Shown piece by piece: positions 26,630 through 35,145 of a stretch of DNA of 64,000 nt; position 1 is the stretch's first letter; each line of letters starts with the position of its first letter. The translations under genes were made by a program, and so were the position numbers. Below the pieces are notes generated by a model, which was not told the DNA's origin, did not search any database, and was given only the letters and a program-made list of their open reading frames with translations. The DNA is from Candidatus Zipacnadum vermilionense (GTDB lineage Bacteria > Armatimonadota > Zipacnadia > Zipacnadales > Zipacnadaceae), in NCBI GenBank assembly GCA_029821755.1, contig JALGSV010000011.1:32042-96041 (forward strand). Reading direction: 5' to 3'.

Positions 26630-27415
26630 CTAAACGGCCGGTGCGAGTGGTTGGTTGGTTAGGGCTGCCCCGATCCCGCCGTCCTCCAAGGACCGAATCT
26701 CCGTCAGCACCGGCGCGGTCTGGTACACATCCACCCGCGCCGCCCAGCGGACGTCCGCCTCGCAACCGACCTCCACCAAGCGGCGGCCGTGGTCCGTGCG
26801 CAGGAAGGCGCGGGGCAGACGCTTCTCGCCGACGCGGACGAACAGGGCGCGCGCGGCACGGGCGGCGTCGTTGGCTACGCGCGCGGTGGGGAAGTACTCT
26901 TCCAGCTTGCGGATCAGGGCCCCGCAGGCCAGGTGGTCCTCCATATTGAAGCGGGTCTCATCCTCCACACTGCCCGCGGGGACGAGAAGGAGGTCGGCGT
27001 CCAATTCCTGCACGGCCTGGCCGGCGGCACGGGCGACGGCGGTGGCGTTGACAGTAGTACCGACGAAGAGGCGAGGGGCCGAAGCCGCCGCCACGCAGCA
27101 CCGCGAGCAGTTGGACGACGTGAACACCACCGGCCCCGGCAGCCCCGGACAGCCGCAGCGCAGCGGCGCATTGCCATAGTCGCATCCCTCCACCCGCAGG
27201 CACTTCCTCTCCCCCACCAGGATCGTCTCCGGCCGCCGGCGCTTCTCGGCCAGGGCCTGCTCCACGTGCTCGACGACCATCACCTCCGTCGCCCCGAACT
27301 CCAGGAAGGAGGCGATAGTGGCGCTGGCCCGCAGGGCGTCCACCACCACGGTGACCAACCCTTCCCGCGCTCCGCGTTCGGCACCAACGCGACCGGAATG
27401 AACCAGTATCCTCAT
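26630..27415 (-). CDS. comB: 2-phosphosulfolactate phosphatase (ComB family)
   Basis: 261 residues. Family features are VVVDALRASATIASFLEFGA (the D-x-x-R-A-S/T-T motif near the N-terminus), LVGERKCLRVEGCDYGNAP, VFTSSNCSRCC (substrate-binding Ser/Thr-Asn loop), LLVPAGSVEDETRFNMEDHLACGALI (acidic Mg-binding cluster) and NDAARAA. ComB removes phosphate from 2-phosphosulfolactate in coenzyme M biosynthesis, and also occurs in bacteria that make or use sulfolactate. No other pathway gene is in the window, so the role may differ here. ATG at 27415; an in-frame GTG two codons earlier is an alternative. Confidence 0.85.
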   Translation of the reverse strand: MRILVHSGRVGAERGAREGLVTVVVDALRASATIASFLEFGATEVMVVEHVEQALAEKRRRPETILVGERKCLRVEGCDYGNAPLRCGCPGLPGPVVFTSSNCSRCCVAAASAPRLFVGTTVNATAVARAAGQAVQELDADLLLVPAGSVEDETRFNMEDHLACGALIRKLEEYFPTARVANDAARAARALFVRVGEKRLPRAFLRTDHGRRLVEVGCEADVRWAARVDVYQTAPVLTEIRSLEDGGIGAALTNQPLAPAV

Positions 27416-27587
27416 GGGCACACGTCGGTAGCGACGTCCTCCTGTCCGGCTGCTAGCCCTCGATCACCCTCTCCACGCGCCAGCTGGTTCCCCATCTTCC
27501 GTCACTCTCCCTCCCCCGCGGTGAACTTTCGCGCGCCTCGTCAGTCATAAGCTAGCGAAGCACTACCCGGACCGAGGACCTGATCTT

Positions 27588-27923
27588 GTGGACGAGAGCG
27601 CCGTCCGCGAACTGACCGACGAAACCTTTGAGAGCGAAGCCAGAGAGAAGCCCGGCTGGTGTGTAGTGGACTTCTACGCCATCTGGTGCCCGCACTGCAA
27701 GGCCTTCCGACCGATCTTCGAGGAGGCTGCCAGTGAATACGCCGGTCCGCTGCGCTTCTTCGCGGCCGATGTGGAGAAGTGCGAGGAGGCTGCTGCTGAA
27801 AGCGATATTCGCTCCATCCCCACCGTCATCATCTTCCACAATGGCGAGAAGGTGGACACGCACACCGGCGGCATGACCCGCCCGGATCTGTGCGCCTGGC
27901 TGGAGGAGAAGACGGCGGAGTAG
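27588..27923 (+). CDS. thioredoxin family protein (CPHC motif)
   Basis: 111 residues, GTG start after GAGGA. The full-length thioredoxin fold is present: VVDFYAIWCPHCKAFRPIFEEAA with active-site CPHC (the sequence found in DsbA) where thioredoxins have CGPC, and IRSIPTVIIFHNGEK with the cis-Pro. No signal peptide, so cytoplasmic. The His in the CxxC loop raises the redox potential in related proteins, pointing to an oxidant or isomerase role. Divergent from comB. Confidence 0.85.
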   Translation: MDESAVRELTDETFESEAREKPGWCVVDFYAIWCPHCKAFRPIFEEAASEYAGPLRFFAADVEKCEEAAAESDIRSIPTVIIFHNGEKVDTHTGGMTRPDLCAWLEEKTAE

Positions 27924-27993
27924 GGACGAGCGGCGATGGTTGACGGGAGAGGAGAGCGGGTGAGGGGAGCGCAGTATGCGGGTCCCCCCCGCC

Positions 27994-29301
27994 TTAGTTC
28001 TCCCTGCCCTCCCGCATCACCGTCGCGTCACTTTGGTCGGGCACGACCTCCATCGCGGCCGCCCGGCGGGGGAGAATCCGGTCCCGCAGCACCAGCGCGG
28101 GCGTCTCGATCAGCCTCCCCAGCACGATCCCCATCCCGATGGCAAAGCCCGCGTAGAGCGTCACCGCCGGTATGGTGAACAGCAGCAGGCTGACGTCGTT
28201 GCCCACCTGGTCCCGGAACCACGCCCCGTAGCGGGTGATGACCTTGATCGCCCCCAGACCCAGGTCCCAGTGCCACAGGTAGATGCTGTAGCTGAAGAAC
28301 CCCACGAAAGCCACCGTCCGGAAGACCCACTTGTGCAGCAGCCGCTGCAGGAAGGGCGAAGTCTCCCCCCCGGCGATGAAGCTCCCCAAGAGCAGCGCGA
28401 AGCTCAGATAGGTAATGGTGGGGCCGTAGGTCCAGGTGTACGCCGTCTCCAGGCGCGGGTGCGGCTGCGGGAACAGGAGCAGCAACACCACCCCCGCCGC
28501 CAGGGTGGCCGGCCAGTAGCGGAAGAGGGCGAAGAACCACTCGCGGCGGAAGTGGTAGACGTAGGCCATCATCACCCCGAAGAACAGCCCATCCATGCGG
28601 AAGTGCGTGGGGTAGCGGAAGTAGTTGCCCGAGACGCCCGGGTGGGCATTCCAGAGCTGCAGCCGCGCCAGGAAGCTGATGGCCATGATCCCCACGCCGA
28701 TCGGCAGAATCAGCCCCAGATTCCCCCGGCGGCCCTTCCAGAGGCGGGTGAGCAGGACGATGAGGAAGGTCAGCCCCAGGTAGAAGTGCTCCTCCACCGC
28801 CAGGCTCCAGGTATGCGGGCGGGGGCTGATGTACGTCCCCCGGCCGGGCAGGAACTCCGCTCCCTCCCGCCAGTAGTTCTGTAGGTGGAAGAGGTTGGCC
28901 TTGGCGCCCCAAAGGAAGGGGAACAGCTCCCCGCCATGCTGGACGAAGATGAAGGCGGGCAGGACTAGCAGGTAGACGTAGTAGGCGGGCCAGATCTTGA
29001 AGCCACGGCGCAGCAGGAAGCGCTTCCAGTCCACCGCGCCGTACTTCCGCGCCTCGCGCACCAGCAGCCCCCCGACCAGGAAGCCGCTGAGCACGAAGAA
29101 GAGGGGCACGCCGCGGGGGCCGTTCTCGCGGATCCAGTGGAGCGGGTAGCCCAGAGCGGTGTCGCGCGCGGGCAGCCAGAAGGGGGAGACGTGCGCCGCG
29201 AGGACCATAAGAATGGCCACGCCGCGCAGCACGTCGAGCGACAACATCCGCCCCTTGACCTGCGAGGCGGGCCAGACCCAGTTCCAGAACCTGCGCACCA
29301 T
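27994..29301 (-). CDS. acyltransferase 3 family (OafA/YrhL-like) membrane protein
   Basis: 435 residues with GGGAG upstream of the ATG. About ten transmembrane helices. Begins LSLDVLRGVAILMVLAAH, the acyltransferase-3 motif with the catalytic His at the end of the first helix, and has FFVLSGFLVGGLLVREA and HTWSLAVEEHFYL (the conserved WSLxxExHFY segment). Such enzymes transfer acetyl or other acyl groups across the membrane onto surface sugars. No sugar-polymer genes are next to it, so the acceptor is unknown. Confidence 0.9.
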   Translation of the reverse strand: MVRRFWNWVWPASQVKGRMLSLDVLRGVAILMVLAAHVSPFWLPARDTALGYPLHWIRENGPRGVPLFFVLSGFLVGGLLVREARKYGAVDWKRFLLRRGFKIWPAYYVYLLVLPAFIFVQHGGELFPFLWGAKANLFHLQNYWREGAEFLPGRGTYISPRPHTWSLAVEEHFYLGLTFLIVLLTRLWKGRRGNLGLILPIGVGIMAISFLARLQLWNAHPGVSGNYFRYPTHFRMDGLFFGVMMAYVYHFRREWFFALFRYWPATLAAGVVLLLLFPQPHPRLETAYTWTYGPTITYLSFALLLGSFIAGGETSPFLQRLLHKWVFRTVAFVGFFSYSIYLWHWDLGLGAIKVITRYGAWFRDQVGNDVSLLLFTIPAVTLYAGFAIGMGIVLGRLIETPALVLRDRILPRRAAAMEVVPDQSDATVMREGREN

Positions 29302-29502
29302 GCGAATCTCCCTAGCAGAGCCTCCCGACGGAAACCGCCCGCAGCCGCCCGCCTGAGGGCATGGCGACGATAAGGGAGATGGGGGGATTTGTCAAATCTG
29401 GGGGGAGGGGGAGGCGCTACTCCCGCTGGCACCCGAGCCCAAGCCGACGGCCAGTTCCACGGCCCTCCGCCGGACCTCGTAGGGGCGACCTCCGGCACCG
29501 CC

Positions 29503-29536
29503 TGCTGTTCGCCCAGGTGCGTCGGCCGAAACAGCA
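29503..29536. repeat. palindrome in the purL upstream region
   Basis: TGCTGTT (29503-29509) pairs with AACAGCA (29530-29536), continued imperfectly on both sides. It overlaps the inverted repeat at 29524-29555, so the two cannot form together. Starts after a GTAGGGGCGACC repeat motif. Confidence 0.4.
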
Positions 29537-29555
29537 GGGGGAGGCGGTTTCGGCC
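29524..29555. promoter_or_regulatory. inverted repeat overlapping the purL -35 region (possible operator)
   Basis: GGCCGAAA (29524-29531) and exact complement TTTCGGCC (29548-29555), 16 bases apart. The right arm covers the -35 hexamer of the purL promoter, a position suited to a repressor. No regulator gene is adjacent. Confidence 0.4.
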
Positions 29556-29576
29556 TGCGCCGGGAATTGCTATAAT
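29548..29576 (+). promoter_or_regulatory. sigma-70-type promoter of purL, extended -10
   Basis: TATAAT at 29571-29576 preceded by TGC (extended -10), and TTTCGG at 29548-29553 with 17-base spacing. It is the only perfect TATAAT I found in the intergenic gaps. Predicted start of RNA near 29583, giving a leader of about 68 bases. Confidence 0.7.
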
Positions 29577-29604
29577 GGACAGGTCCGCCTCGGGCCCAAC
29601 CCTC

Positions 29605-29627
29605 GGCGGGGGACGTAGCCCCCGCCC
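29605..29627 (+). repeat. inverted repeat in the purL leader
   Basis: GGCGGGG and CCCCGCC arms around GACGTAGCC. Shares GGGACGTAGCCCCCGCCCTA with the element at 4579-4604. It would form a stable hairpin in the purL leader RNA, about 25 bases before the ATG. Confidence 0.6.
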
Positions 29628-29650
29628 TAATTACCGGAGCACACCTAACC

Positions 29651-32053
29651 ATGGACCTCGATGAACGCATCCTCCCTATCTCTACCCTCTCCGACGAGGA
29701 ACTCCAGGAGCAGCTTACCGCCCTGGGCGCCGGACTTACTCCCTTTGAGGCGCGGCGCGTGGCGGAGTTGATCGGGCGCGACCCTACCGTCTGCGAGATC
29801 AGCATCTTCAACGTCGAGTGGTCGGAGCACTGCTCCTATAAGTCCAGCCGCGCCACCCTCAAGGAGTTCCTCCCTACCGACGCCCCCAACGTCATGCTGG
29901 GGCCGCAGGAGGACGCGGGAATCGTCTTCTTCACGGAATTCGAGGGCAAGCGCTATGGGATCGTCATGGCCCATGAGAGCCATAACCATCCCTCGCAGGT
30001 GCTGCCCAACGAGGGCGCCGCTACCGGCATTGGCGGGATCGTGCGGGATGTGGACTGCATGGGGGCGCGGGTGATCGCCACCGGCGACCCGCTGCGCTTC
30101 GGCGACCCCACCGGAACCAACGGCGAACACTGCAAGTGGATCGTCCGCGGCGTGGTGGACGGCATCTGGCAGTACGGCAACGCCCTGGGGGTGCCGAATC
30201 TGGCCGGGGATGTCTACTTCCACGACTCCTTCGACGACAACTGCCTGGTCAACGTCGTGGCCCTGGGCCTGGTGGCCGAGGAGGACATCATCCACTCGGC
30301 GGTGCCCTGCGAGGCCTTCGACGAGCCCTACGACATGATCCTGGTGGGCAAGCCCACCGACGACAGCGGCTATGGCGGGTCGGCCTTCGCCTCCAAGATC
30401 ATTGGCTCGGAGGAGGAGAAGGCCGAGGACCGGGGCGCGGTCCAGGTGCCCGACCCCTTCCTCAAGAACGTGCTGGCCATGCGCAAGGCCAACGAGGCGG
30501 TGCGCCGGCGGGCCAAGGAACTCGGCCTGAAGATCGGCATCAAGGACATCGGCGGGGGCGGCTTCGCCTGCGGCTCCTCGGAGATCACCGACGCCGGGGA
30601 CATGGGCGTGGAGATAGACCTCGACGAGGTCCACGTGGGGCTGGAGCACCTGCTGCCCGAGGTCGTCACCTGCGCCGAGACCCAGGAGCGGTACGTCCTG
30701 GCCGTTCCCGCGACCTTCACGCCCGAGGTCCTGCGCATCTATAACGAGGACTGGGACCTGCCCAACGTCTACGAGAACGCCCAGGCACGCGTGGTCGGGC
30801 GCTACATTCCCGAGCAGATCTACCGGATCACCTACCAGGACAAGATCGTCTGCGAGGCCCCGGTGAAGGCCGTGACCTCCGGCATCGCCTACGACCGCAC
30901 CGAGCAGCCGCGGGAGTACGCGGGCACTGAGCCCCAGTTCTACCAACCCGGGGACCTCGGCGAGACGCTGCTCCGGGTGCTGGGGCACATGAACGTCTGC
31001 TCGCGGGCCTACATCTACCGCGACTACGATACCGAGGTGCAGGGCTTTGCGGTCATCCGCCCCGGCGAGGCGGGGGCCGGCGTCATGGCCCCCCTGGAGG
31101 GCAGCCCCGCCGCTGTGGCCCTGGCGGTGGACGGCAACCCGCTCTACGGCCTGATCGACCCCTACTGGGGCGGGGCCACGGCGGTCGCCGAGGCCATGCG
31201 CAACGTCTCGGCGGTGGGCGCCACTCCTGCGGCCCTCACAGACTGCCTCAACTACGGCAACCCGGAGAGCCCGGAGTCCTTCTGGGAGTTCCGCCAGGGC
31301 GTCCGCGGAATCGCCGACGCGGCGCGGAACCTCCCGCTCAAGGACTATGAGGGCGCGCCGACGCCGGTCATCTCCGGGAACGTCTCGCTCTACAACGAAT
31401 CGGCGGCGGGCAAGGCGGTAGCGCCTTCTCCCATCATCGCCTGCACCGGGGTGATGCTGGACTTCTCCAAGGCGGTGACCATGGCGCTCAAGCGGCCCGG
31501 CGCCGCGCTCTTCATGGTCGGTCCCCGCAAGGACGAACTGGGGGGGTCGGCGTACTATCAGGCGATGAGCCTGGGGCTGGGCCGCAACGTGCCGCAAGTG
31601 GAGTGGGAGCTGGAGTCCAATATGATGTTCGCGGTCATCGATGCCATCCAGGTGGGCCACGTGGCCGCCTGCCAGGATATCAGCGACGGCGGTTTGGCGG
31701 TGGCGATCAGCGAGATGGCGCTGGGGGGCTTTGCGCAGGGGAAGCTGGGGGCGACGCTGGCCCTGACGGCGGGGCAGATGACCCTCCCCGGCCCGGAGAG
31801 CGAGGAGCAGTTCCTCCGCCCCGACAAGTGGCTCTTCACCGAATCCAGCGGGTTCGTGATGGAGGCCACCCCCGGCCACGAACCGGCGCTGACGGAGCTA
31901 TTCGACCGCTACAACCTGCAGTTGGTCAAGCTGGGCGAAGTGACCGCCGACCCCTCTGTCGAGGCAACTCTCGATGGCGAGAGGCTGCTGAAGGTGGGCC
32001 TGGAGCAAATGAAGGAGGCGTGGTTGGGAGGGTTGGGAAGGGTGTTGAAGTAA
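29651..32053 (+). CDS. purL: phosphoribosylformylglycinamidine synthase subunit PurL
   Basis: 800 residues. Converts FGAR, glutamine and ATP to FGAM in purine synthesis, normally with PurQ and PurS. Clear family blocks are EWSEHCSYKSSR near residue 59, VMAHESHNHPSQVLPNEGAATGIGGIVRDV, GAKPTDDSGYGGSAFAS-like VGKPTDDSGYGGSAF, DIGGGGFAC, PGEAGAGVM and CQDISDGGLAVAISEM. Slightly longer than most PurL proteins of this type (about 740), through the N-terminal segment. No purS or purQ gene is adjacent. It has its own promoter and a repeat hairpin in the leader. Confidence 0.96.
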   Translation: MDLDERILPISTLSDEELQEQLTALGAGLTPFEARRVAELIGRDPTVCEISIFNVEWSEHCSYKSSRATLKEFLPTDAPNVMLGPQEDAGIVFFTEFEGKRYGIVMAHESHNHPSQVLPNEGAATGIGGIVRDVDCMGARVIATGDPLRFGDPTGTNGEHCKWIVRGVVDGIWQYGNALGVPNLAGDVYFHDSFDDNCLVNVVALGLVAEEDIIHSAVPCEAFDEPYDMILVGKPTDDSGYGGSAFASKIIGSEEEKAEDRGAVQVPDPFLKNVLAMRKANEAVRRRAKELGLKIGIKDIGGGGFACGSSEITDAGDMGVEIDLDEVHVGLEHLLPEVVTCAETQERYVLAVPATFTPEVLRIYNEDWDLPNVYENAQARVVGRYIPEQIYRITYQDKIVCEAPVKAVTSGIAYDRTEQPREYAGTEPQFYQPGDLGETLLRVLGHMNVCSRAYIYRDYDTEVQGFAVIRPGEAGAGVMAPLEGSPAAVALAVDGNPLYGLIDPYWGGATAVAEAMRNVSAVGATPAALTDCLNYGNPESPESFWEFRQGVRGIADAARNLPLKDYEGAPTPVISGNVSLYNESAAGKAVAPSPIIACTGVMLDFSKAVTMALKRPGAALFMVGPRKDELGGSAYYQAMSLGLGRNVPQVEWELESNMMFAVIDAIQVGHVAACQDISDGGLAVAISEMALGGFAQGKLGATLALTAGQMTLPGPESEEQFLRPDKWLFTESSGFVMEATPGHEPALTELFDRYNLQLVKLGEVTADPSVEATLDGERLLKVGLEQMKEAWLGGLGRVLK

Positions 32054-32256
32054 GGGGGGCAGCGATTTGCGGCCCCGCAAGTACAAGCCCAGCTGAGTCC
32101 GACCAAAGTCGTCACAGCGCACGATTGAGGCGGGGCGCGTGATGGCAGTGGTCACCGACATGACGCGCGGATAGCTGCCGAGCCACTGACGCGAACAGAC
32201 CCGCGCCCGGCGCGAGTCACACCGGGCGAGAGAGCGCGTGCGCATATCGCGGCAAT

Positions 32257-32287
32257 GGGAGCGCAGAGGCCCAGGCTCTACGCTCCC
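32257..32287. terminator. bidirectional hairpin between purL and a convergent lipoprotein gene
   Basis: GGGAGCGCAGAG (32257-32268) pairs with CTCTACGCTCCC (32276-32287), one mismatch, 7-base loop. It lies 20 bases past the lipoprotein stop. No T-run. Confidence 0.5.
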
Positions 32288-32306
32288 AGCCGACGCAGAA
32301 TTCCCC

Positions 32307-32807
32307 CTACTGCACCGTCACGTCCGCCGTCTCGATGGTCTCACCCTCGACGGCAATCTCGACCTTGTAGGACCCCTTGGGCCAGCCGGCGGTGGGCGCC
32401 GAGAAGGAGAAATGCACGGTAGACTCCTCCCCGGGCGCTTCCATGTCCGTGGAGGCTACCTCTTCGTCCATGACCTTAGTGCCGTCCTTCATGGTCACTT
32501 CCACCGCCGTGATGGTCCCGGTGATGGTAGCGCCGGTCTCGAGGCCCTTGATCCCGGCGTTGACCTCAATGACGGGGGTCGCGGGCGTGAAGGTGTCAGT
32601 CTGGTTGGTGACTTCCTTGGCCTCCCCGTCGTATTTGTCCCCGATCTGTAGGAAGGCAAGCTGCGGACCGGACTCGGCAGCGGGGGGCGCTGGGGTGGTG
32701 GGAGGGGGGCCGGCGGTGGGCGTGTCGGAGTCGCCGAGGTTGACGGTGCAGCCTCCCACGGCTAGAACTGCGACGAACAACACTACCAAGAATTCATTCG
32801 GTCTCAT
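32307..32807 (-). CDS. small lipoprotein of unknown function
   Basis: 166 residues. AAGGAGG seven bases before the ATG. Lipobox VGGC (Cys20), then a Pro/Thr-rich linker (about 25-47), then a beta-rich domain (about 48-166) with segments TITAVEVTMKDGTKV, TVHFSFSAPTAGWPKGSYKVEIAVEGE and TADVTV that suggest an Ig-like sandwich ending in PxGxYxVxxxxxG, the usual Ig-like edge. Exported and lipid-anchored. No family recognised. Confidence 0.75.
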   Translation of the reverse strand: MRPNEFLVVLFVAVLAVGGCTVNLGDSDTPTAGPPPTTPAPPAAESGPQLAFLQIGDKYDGEAKEVTNQTDTFTPATPVIEVNAGIKGLETGATITGTITAVEVTMKDGTKVMDEEVASTDMEAPGEESTVHFSFSAPTAGWPKGSYKVEIAVEGETIETADVTVQ

Positions 32808-33158
32808 CGAGGATCCTCCTTGACGGGTGTGGCGCCAGGGGGTCCCGCCCCGTAGGGGATAAGCGCCACTGCTTTGGGTGCTATGGACTGAGGGTCCCGT
32901 CAGACGGGACGCTCTCTGTATGCATGACGGATAACCGACCTACAGTAGTTCACTGGGGAGCAGCCCCCGCAACGCAAAGACGCGAACCCAGGTTGCGGTC
33001 GGCTGGGGCTTTACGTGGCGTTCTATCTGTCAGGCTGGTCGGGGAATTCAGAGCGGCCGACGCGTCCTGGCAGGTGGAAAGTCCGGCGGCCCTGAACTTG
33101 TATCGCGGTGAGGATACAGATGGCGGCCGCGCCCCGCCGCAGTTCCAGGAGGTTCCCC
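32808..33158. other. intergenic region with a stable hairpin and a candidate structured leader
   Basis: 351 bases between the divergent lipoprotein and tautomerase genes. It holds a short hairpin GTCCCGT-CAG-ACGGGAC (32894-32910) and the nested-stem element at 32955-33010. I see no credible coding frame and no perfect promoter. Confidence 0.5.
32955..33010 (+). ncRNA. candidate structured RNA leader with alternative pairings
   Basis: AGCCCC (32962-32967) can pair with GGGGCT (33005-33010) around a nested CGCAAC / GTTGCG stem (32968-32973 with 32992-32997); alternatively the same C-run pairs with GGGG at 32955-32958. It lies about 150 bases before the tautomerase start. It does not match a riboswitch consensus that I know. 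Confidence 0.25.
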
Positions 33159-33365
33159 ATGCCCATCATCACCATCGCTGCCCGTCCCCTGCCCGATCCG
33201 GACAAGAAAGCGACGCTGGTCCGCAAGGTCACCCAGGCCACCTGCGCAGCCTACGACATGGCCGCCGAGTCCATCGTCGTGCTCATCCAGGAGTACCCCA
33301 AGGAGAACATCGGCGTGGCCGGTTGTCTAGTGGCTGAGCGGGAGAGGGCCGCCCGGGGCGACTGA
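33159..33365 (+). CDS. 4-oxalocrotonate tautomerase family protein
   Basis: 68 residues, CCAGGAGG upstream. Begins MPIITIAARPLPDPDKKATLVRKVT: Pro2 becomes the N-terminal catalytic Pro after Met removal, and Arg9 and the beta-alpha-beta layout fit the small (about 62-residue) tautomerases that assemble as hexamers. The segment SIVVLIQEYPKENIGVAG is the second conserved strand. These enzymes move protons in enol-keto substrates. No degradation pathway is nearby, so the substrate is unknown. Confidence 0.88.
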   Translation: MPIITIAARPLPDPDKKATLVRKVTQATCAAYDMAAESIVVLIQEYPKENIGVAGCLVAERERAARGD

Positions 33366-34237
33366 GCCTGGTCCGCACGGGTTCGAGGGCGGTCCTCCCC
33401 CGAGGGCGCCCCGCCGTTCGTCTACCTTCTCCTAATACTGCCCGCTCTTCGCTCGTACTGCCTTCCCCTCTTCTTACATTCTTTTCTTGCTCCCCATGAT
33501 TAGTTTTTCTCTATTCTGGGTATAGTTTCCCTCAAGAGAAACTCAAGTTGCGCTTCCCCCCGAATTCTGTCGGTTGCGCACGGTGTAGTTGGCAGTTGCA
33601 GAGGGCGGACCCCAGGGGTCGTTGACCCTTGGAGTCACCGACACCTCCATCTCCGCAGTCGTCTGGACGTGGATCGACAATCTCTCGGCGGCAGCCATGG
33701 TCCCAGGCATTCGTAGCACAGTGGTGTCATCGTTGCTCCTGCTGGGAGCCTCCTGCACCCGACGCAAGCCGCTCGTCCAACGGAGCGCCATACGCACGGT
33801 GCGGCGGGGCGCCGCCGGCGCTCACCCTTCGCTTATGCGGGAGAGGCAACCCTCAGGGGGTGAAGGTTATGTCGAAATCTTGCATCATATGCTCGGCGTT
33901 CCCCGACCATGCCGGGTCCCATTATTCCGCTCGAGACGTCACCACCCGCCTCTTTGCCTTGCGGGTCCGGCCGGCTAGCGACCGCCAGTGGGCGGTGTTG
34001 CCGGGATGCTTGAGCGCCACGGGGCGGCCGATCATGGCTTCCGCACACATGCCCGACACGCTCGACGCCCATCCCGTAGGGTCGTGTTGGCTGTGTGAGC
34101 GGCCCACCGATTACGAGGAGACATCGCCGGCTCCCGCGCCGGCTCGGAAGCAAGCGGCCAAGGGTCTCCCACAAAAGCGGACCCCGCCGCCGTCGGAGTC
34201 CCGATCGCGCAAACCCGACCCTAGGGGGGAGAAGAAG
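33366..34237. other. long non-coding or poorly supported region before the FHA cassette
   Basis: 872 bases. Bases 33441-33550 are strikingly AT-rich for this genome and contain TATAGT (33521-33526) and the small palindrome GTTTC...GAAAC, so a promoter here is likely. From 33869 an open frame runs into the next gene and would add 123 residues with two CxxC pairs (CIIC, CWLC) and a Pro/Lys-rich linker; the strong ribosome site at 34238 argues against this extension, but it cannot be excluded. Confidence 0.4.
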
Positions 34238-34546
34238 ATGGCAACGGAAGGAACGCACGGTTATCTGCACTGGCTGCCCAGCGGACTGGAGGTGGACATC
34301 CGGGCGGACACCAACGGCAACGGGCACTCGGCGCCGGCGGTGGAGGCACTCAAGCAGGCCCTAGCGGACTTCCAGCCGCCGGAGCAGATGCGGGTCACGC
34401 TGACCGAGACGCTGGGCACCGGCCAGGCCTGGATCAGCATCGCGGCGGCGCCGGGGCAGCAGGGCCTCCTGCTGGTCTGCACCGGGCAGATTATGGAGCG
34501 CCTGGTCAGCAATGACGTATATGGCGAGGTGACAGTAAATGCTTAG
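34238..34546 (+). CDS. small protein made of a new domain shared with the FHA protein
   Basis: 102 residues, GGGGGGAG six bases before the ATG. Predicted strands and helices alternate: HGYLHWLPSGLEVDIRA, then helix PAVEALKQALADFQPP, then MRVTLTETLGTGQAWISIAA, LLLVCTGQIMERLVSNDVYGEVTV. The same order and many residues recur in the last 95 residues of the FHA protein encoded at 35146-36015 (ALAD-F/L-QPP; LTE-x-LG; LL-x-CTG-x-I; RL). I know no family with this pattern. Cytoplasmic. First gene of an apparent three-gene operon. Confidence 0.65.
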   Translation: MATEGTHGYLHWLPSGLEVDIRADTNGNGHSAPAVEALKQALADFQPPEQMRVTLTETLGTGQAWISIAAAPGQQGLLLVCTGQIMERLVSNDVYGEVTVNA

Positions 34547-34685
34547 GAGCAGGGCTCGACATACGCCAGCCTCCGACCGCACCGCATCGCCGCCAGCAGT
34601 CGACGTTGCCGGGGAGGACGCGTCCGGAGAACAGGTCTCCTTGCCCCCGCCTCGACCAGTCTCTAGTAGAAGGGGTGAATCTGAC

Positions 34686-34988
34686 GTGGAACCTAAAGAT
34701 CTGACGGAAGTCATCAACGGCAAGCGCTACCGCACTACCTCGGCCTCCCTGCTAGCCAGTGACACCCAGTGGGATGGCCGCAGCAACGAGCGCCTGGGCC
34801 GCAACACCTTCCTCTTCCGTACGCCGAAGGGCAATTACCTCATGGTCCTGCAGAGTACCTGGCCGCGGGAGCAGGACGTGCTCAGCCCGCTGGCCCGGGA
34901 TGAGGCCCTGCGGGTCTATGAGGAACTGTCGACCAAGGCCGTCGATATCGAGGAGGCCTTCCCCGGCATCGAGATTGAGGACGCCTAG
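34686..34988 (+). CDS. small INGKRY-type conserved protein
   Basis: 100 residues; GTG start preceded by GAAGGGGTGAA. A longer frame from 34539 would overlap the previous gene and adds a low-complexity head. The sequence opens TEVINGKRYRTTSASLLASD and continues RLGRNTFLFRTPKGNYLMVLQSTWPREQDVLSPLARDEALRVYEEL. Small proteins with an NGKRY-x-T start, a Y/F-R-T-x-x-GNY core and an acidic end occur in many bacteria without known function (family memory, not a search). Middle gene between the two proteins that share the new domain. Confidence 0.62.
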   Translation: MEPKDLTEVINGKRYRTTSASLLASDTQWDGRSNERLGRNTFLFRTPKGNYLMVLQSTWPREQDVLSPLARDEALRVYEELSTKAVDIEEAFPGIEIEDA

Positions 34989-35145
34989 CGGCGAGACAAG
35001 CGTCGCCTGATCGGGAGAGGCAGCTCCTGTAGCCATGCCCGCTGTGGTGCGCCCAGGGGAAGTTCAAGCGCACAACCCGGGAGGCCGCCGGTGCTGCTCT
35101 CCGCCGCCTTTGCCCCGATCTACCTAGCCCGAGGGGGCCTGGCCT

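Noticed and set aside
32894..32910. GTCCCGT/ACGGGAC hairpin as a terminator
   Set aside because: It lies between divergent genes, where no transcript needs to end, and has no T-run.
33629..34237. N-terminal extension of the 102-residue protein with CIIC and CWLC motifs
   Set aside because: The strongest ribosome site directly precedes 34238, the extension is low-complexity near the join, and the homologous domain begins right after that start. Kept only as a possibility.
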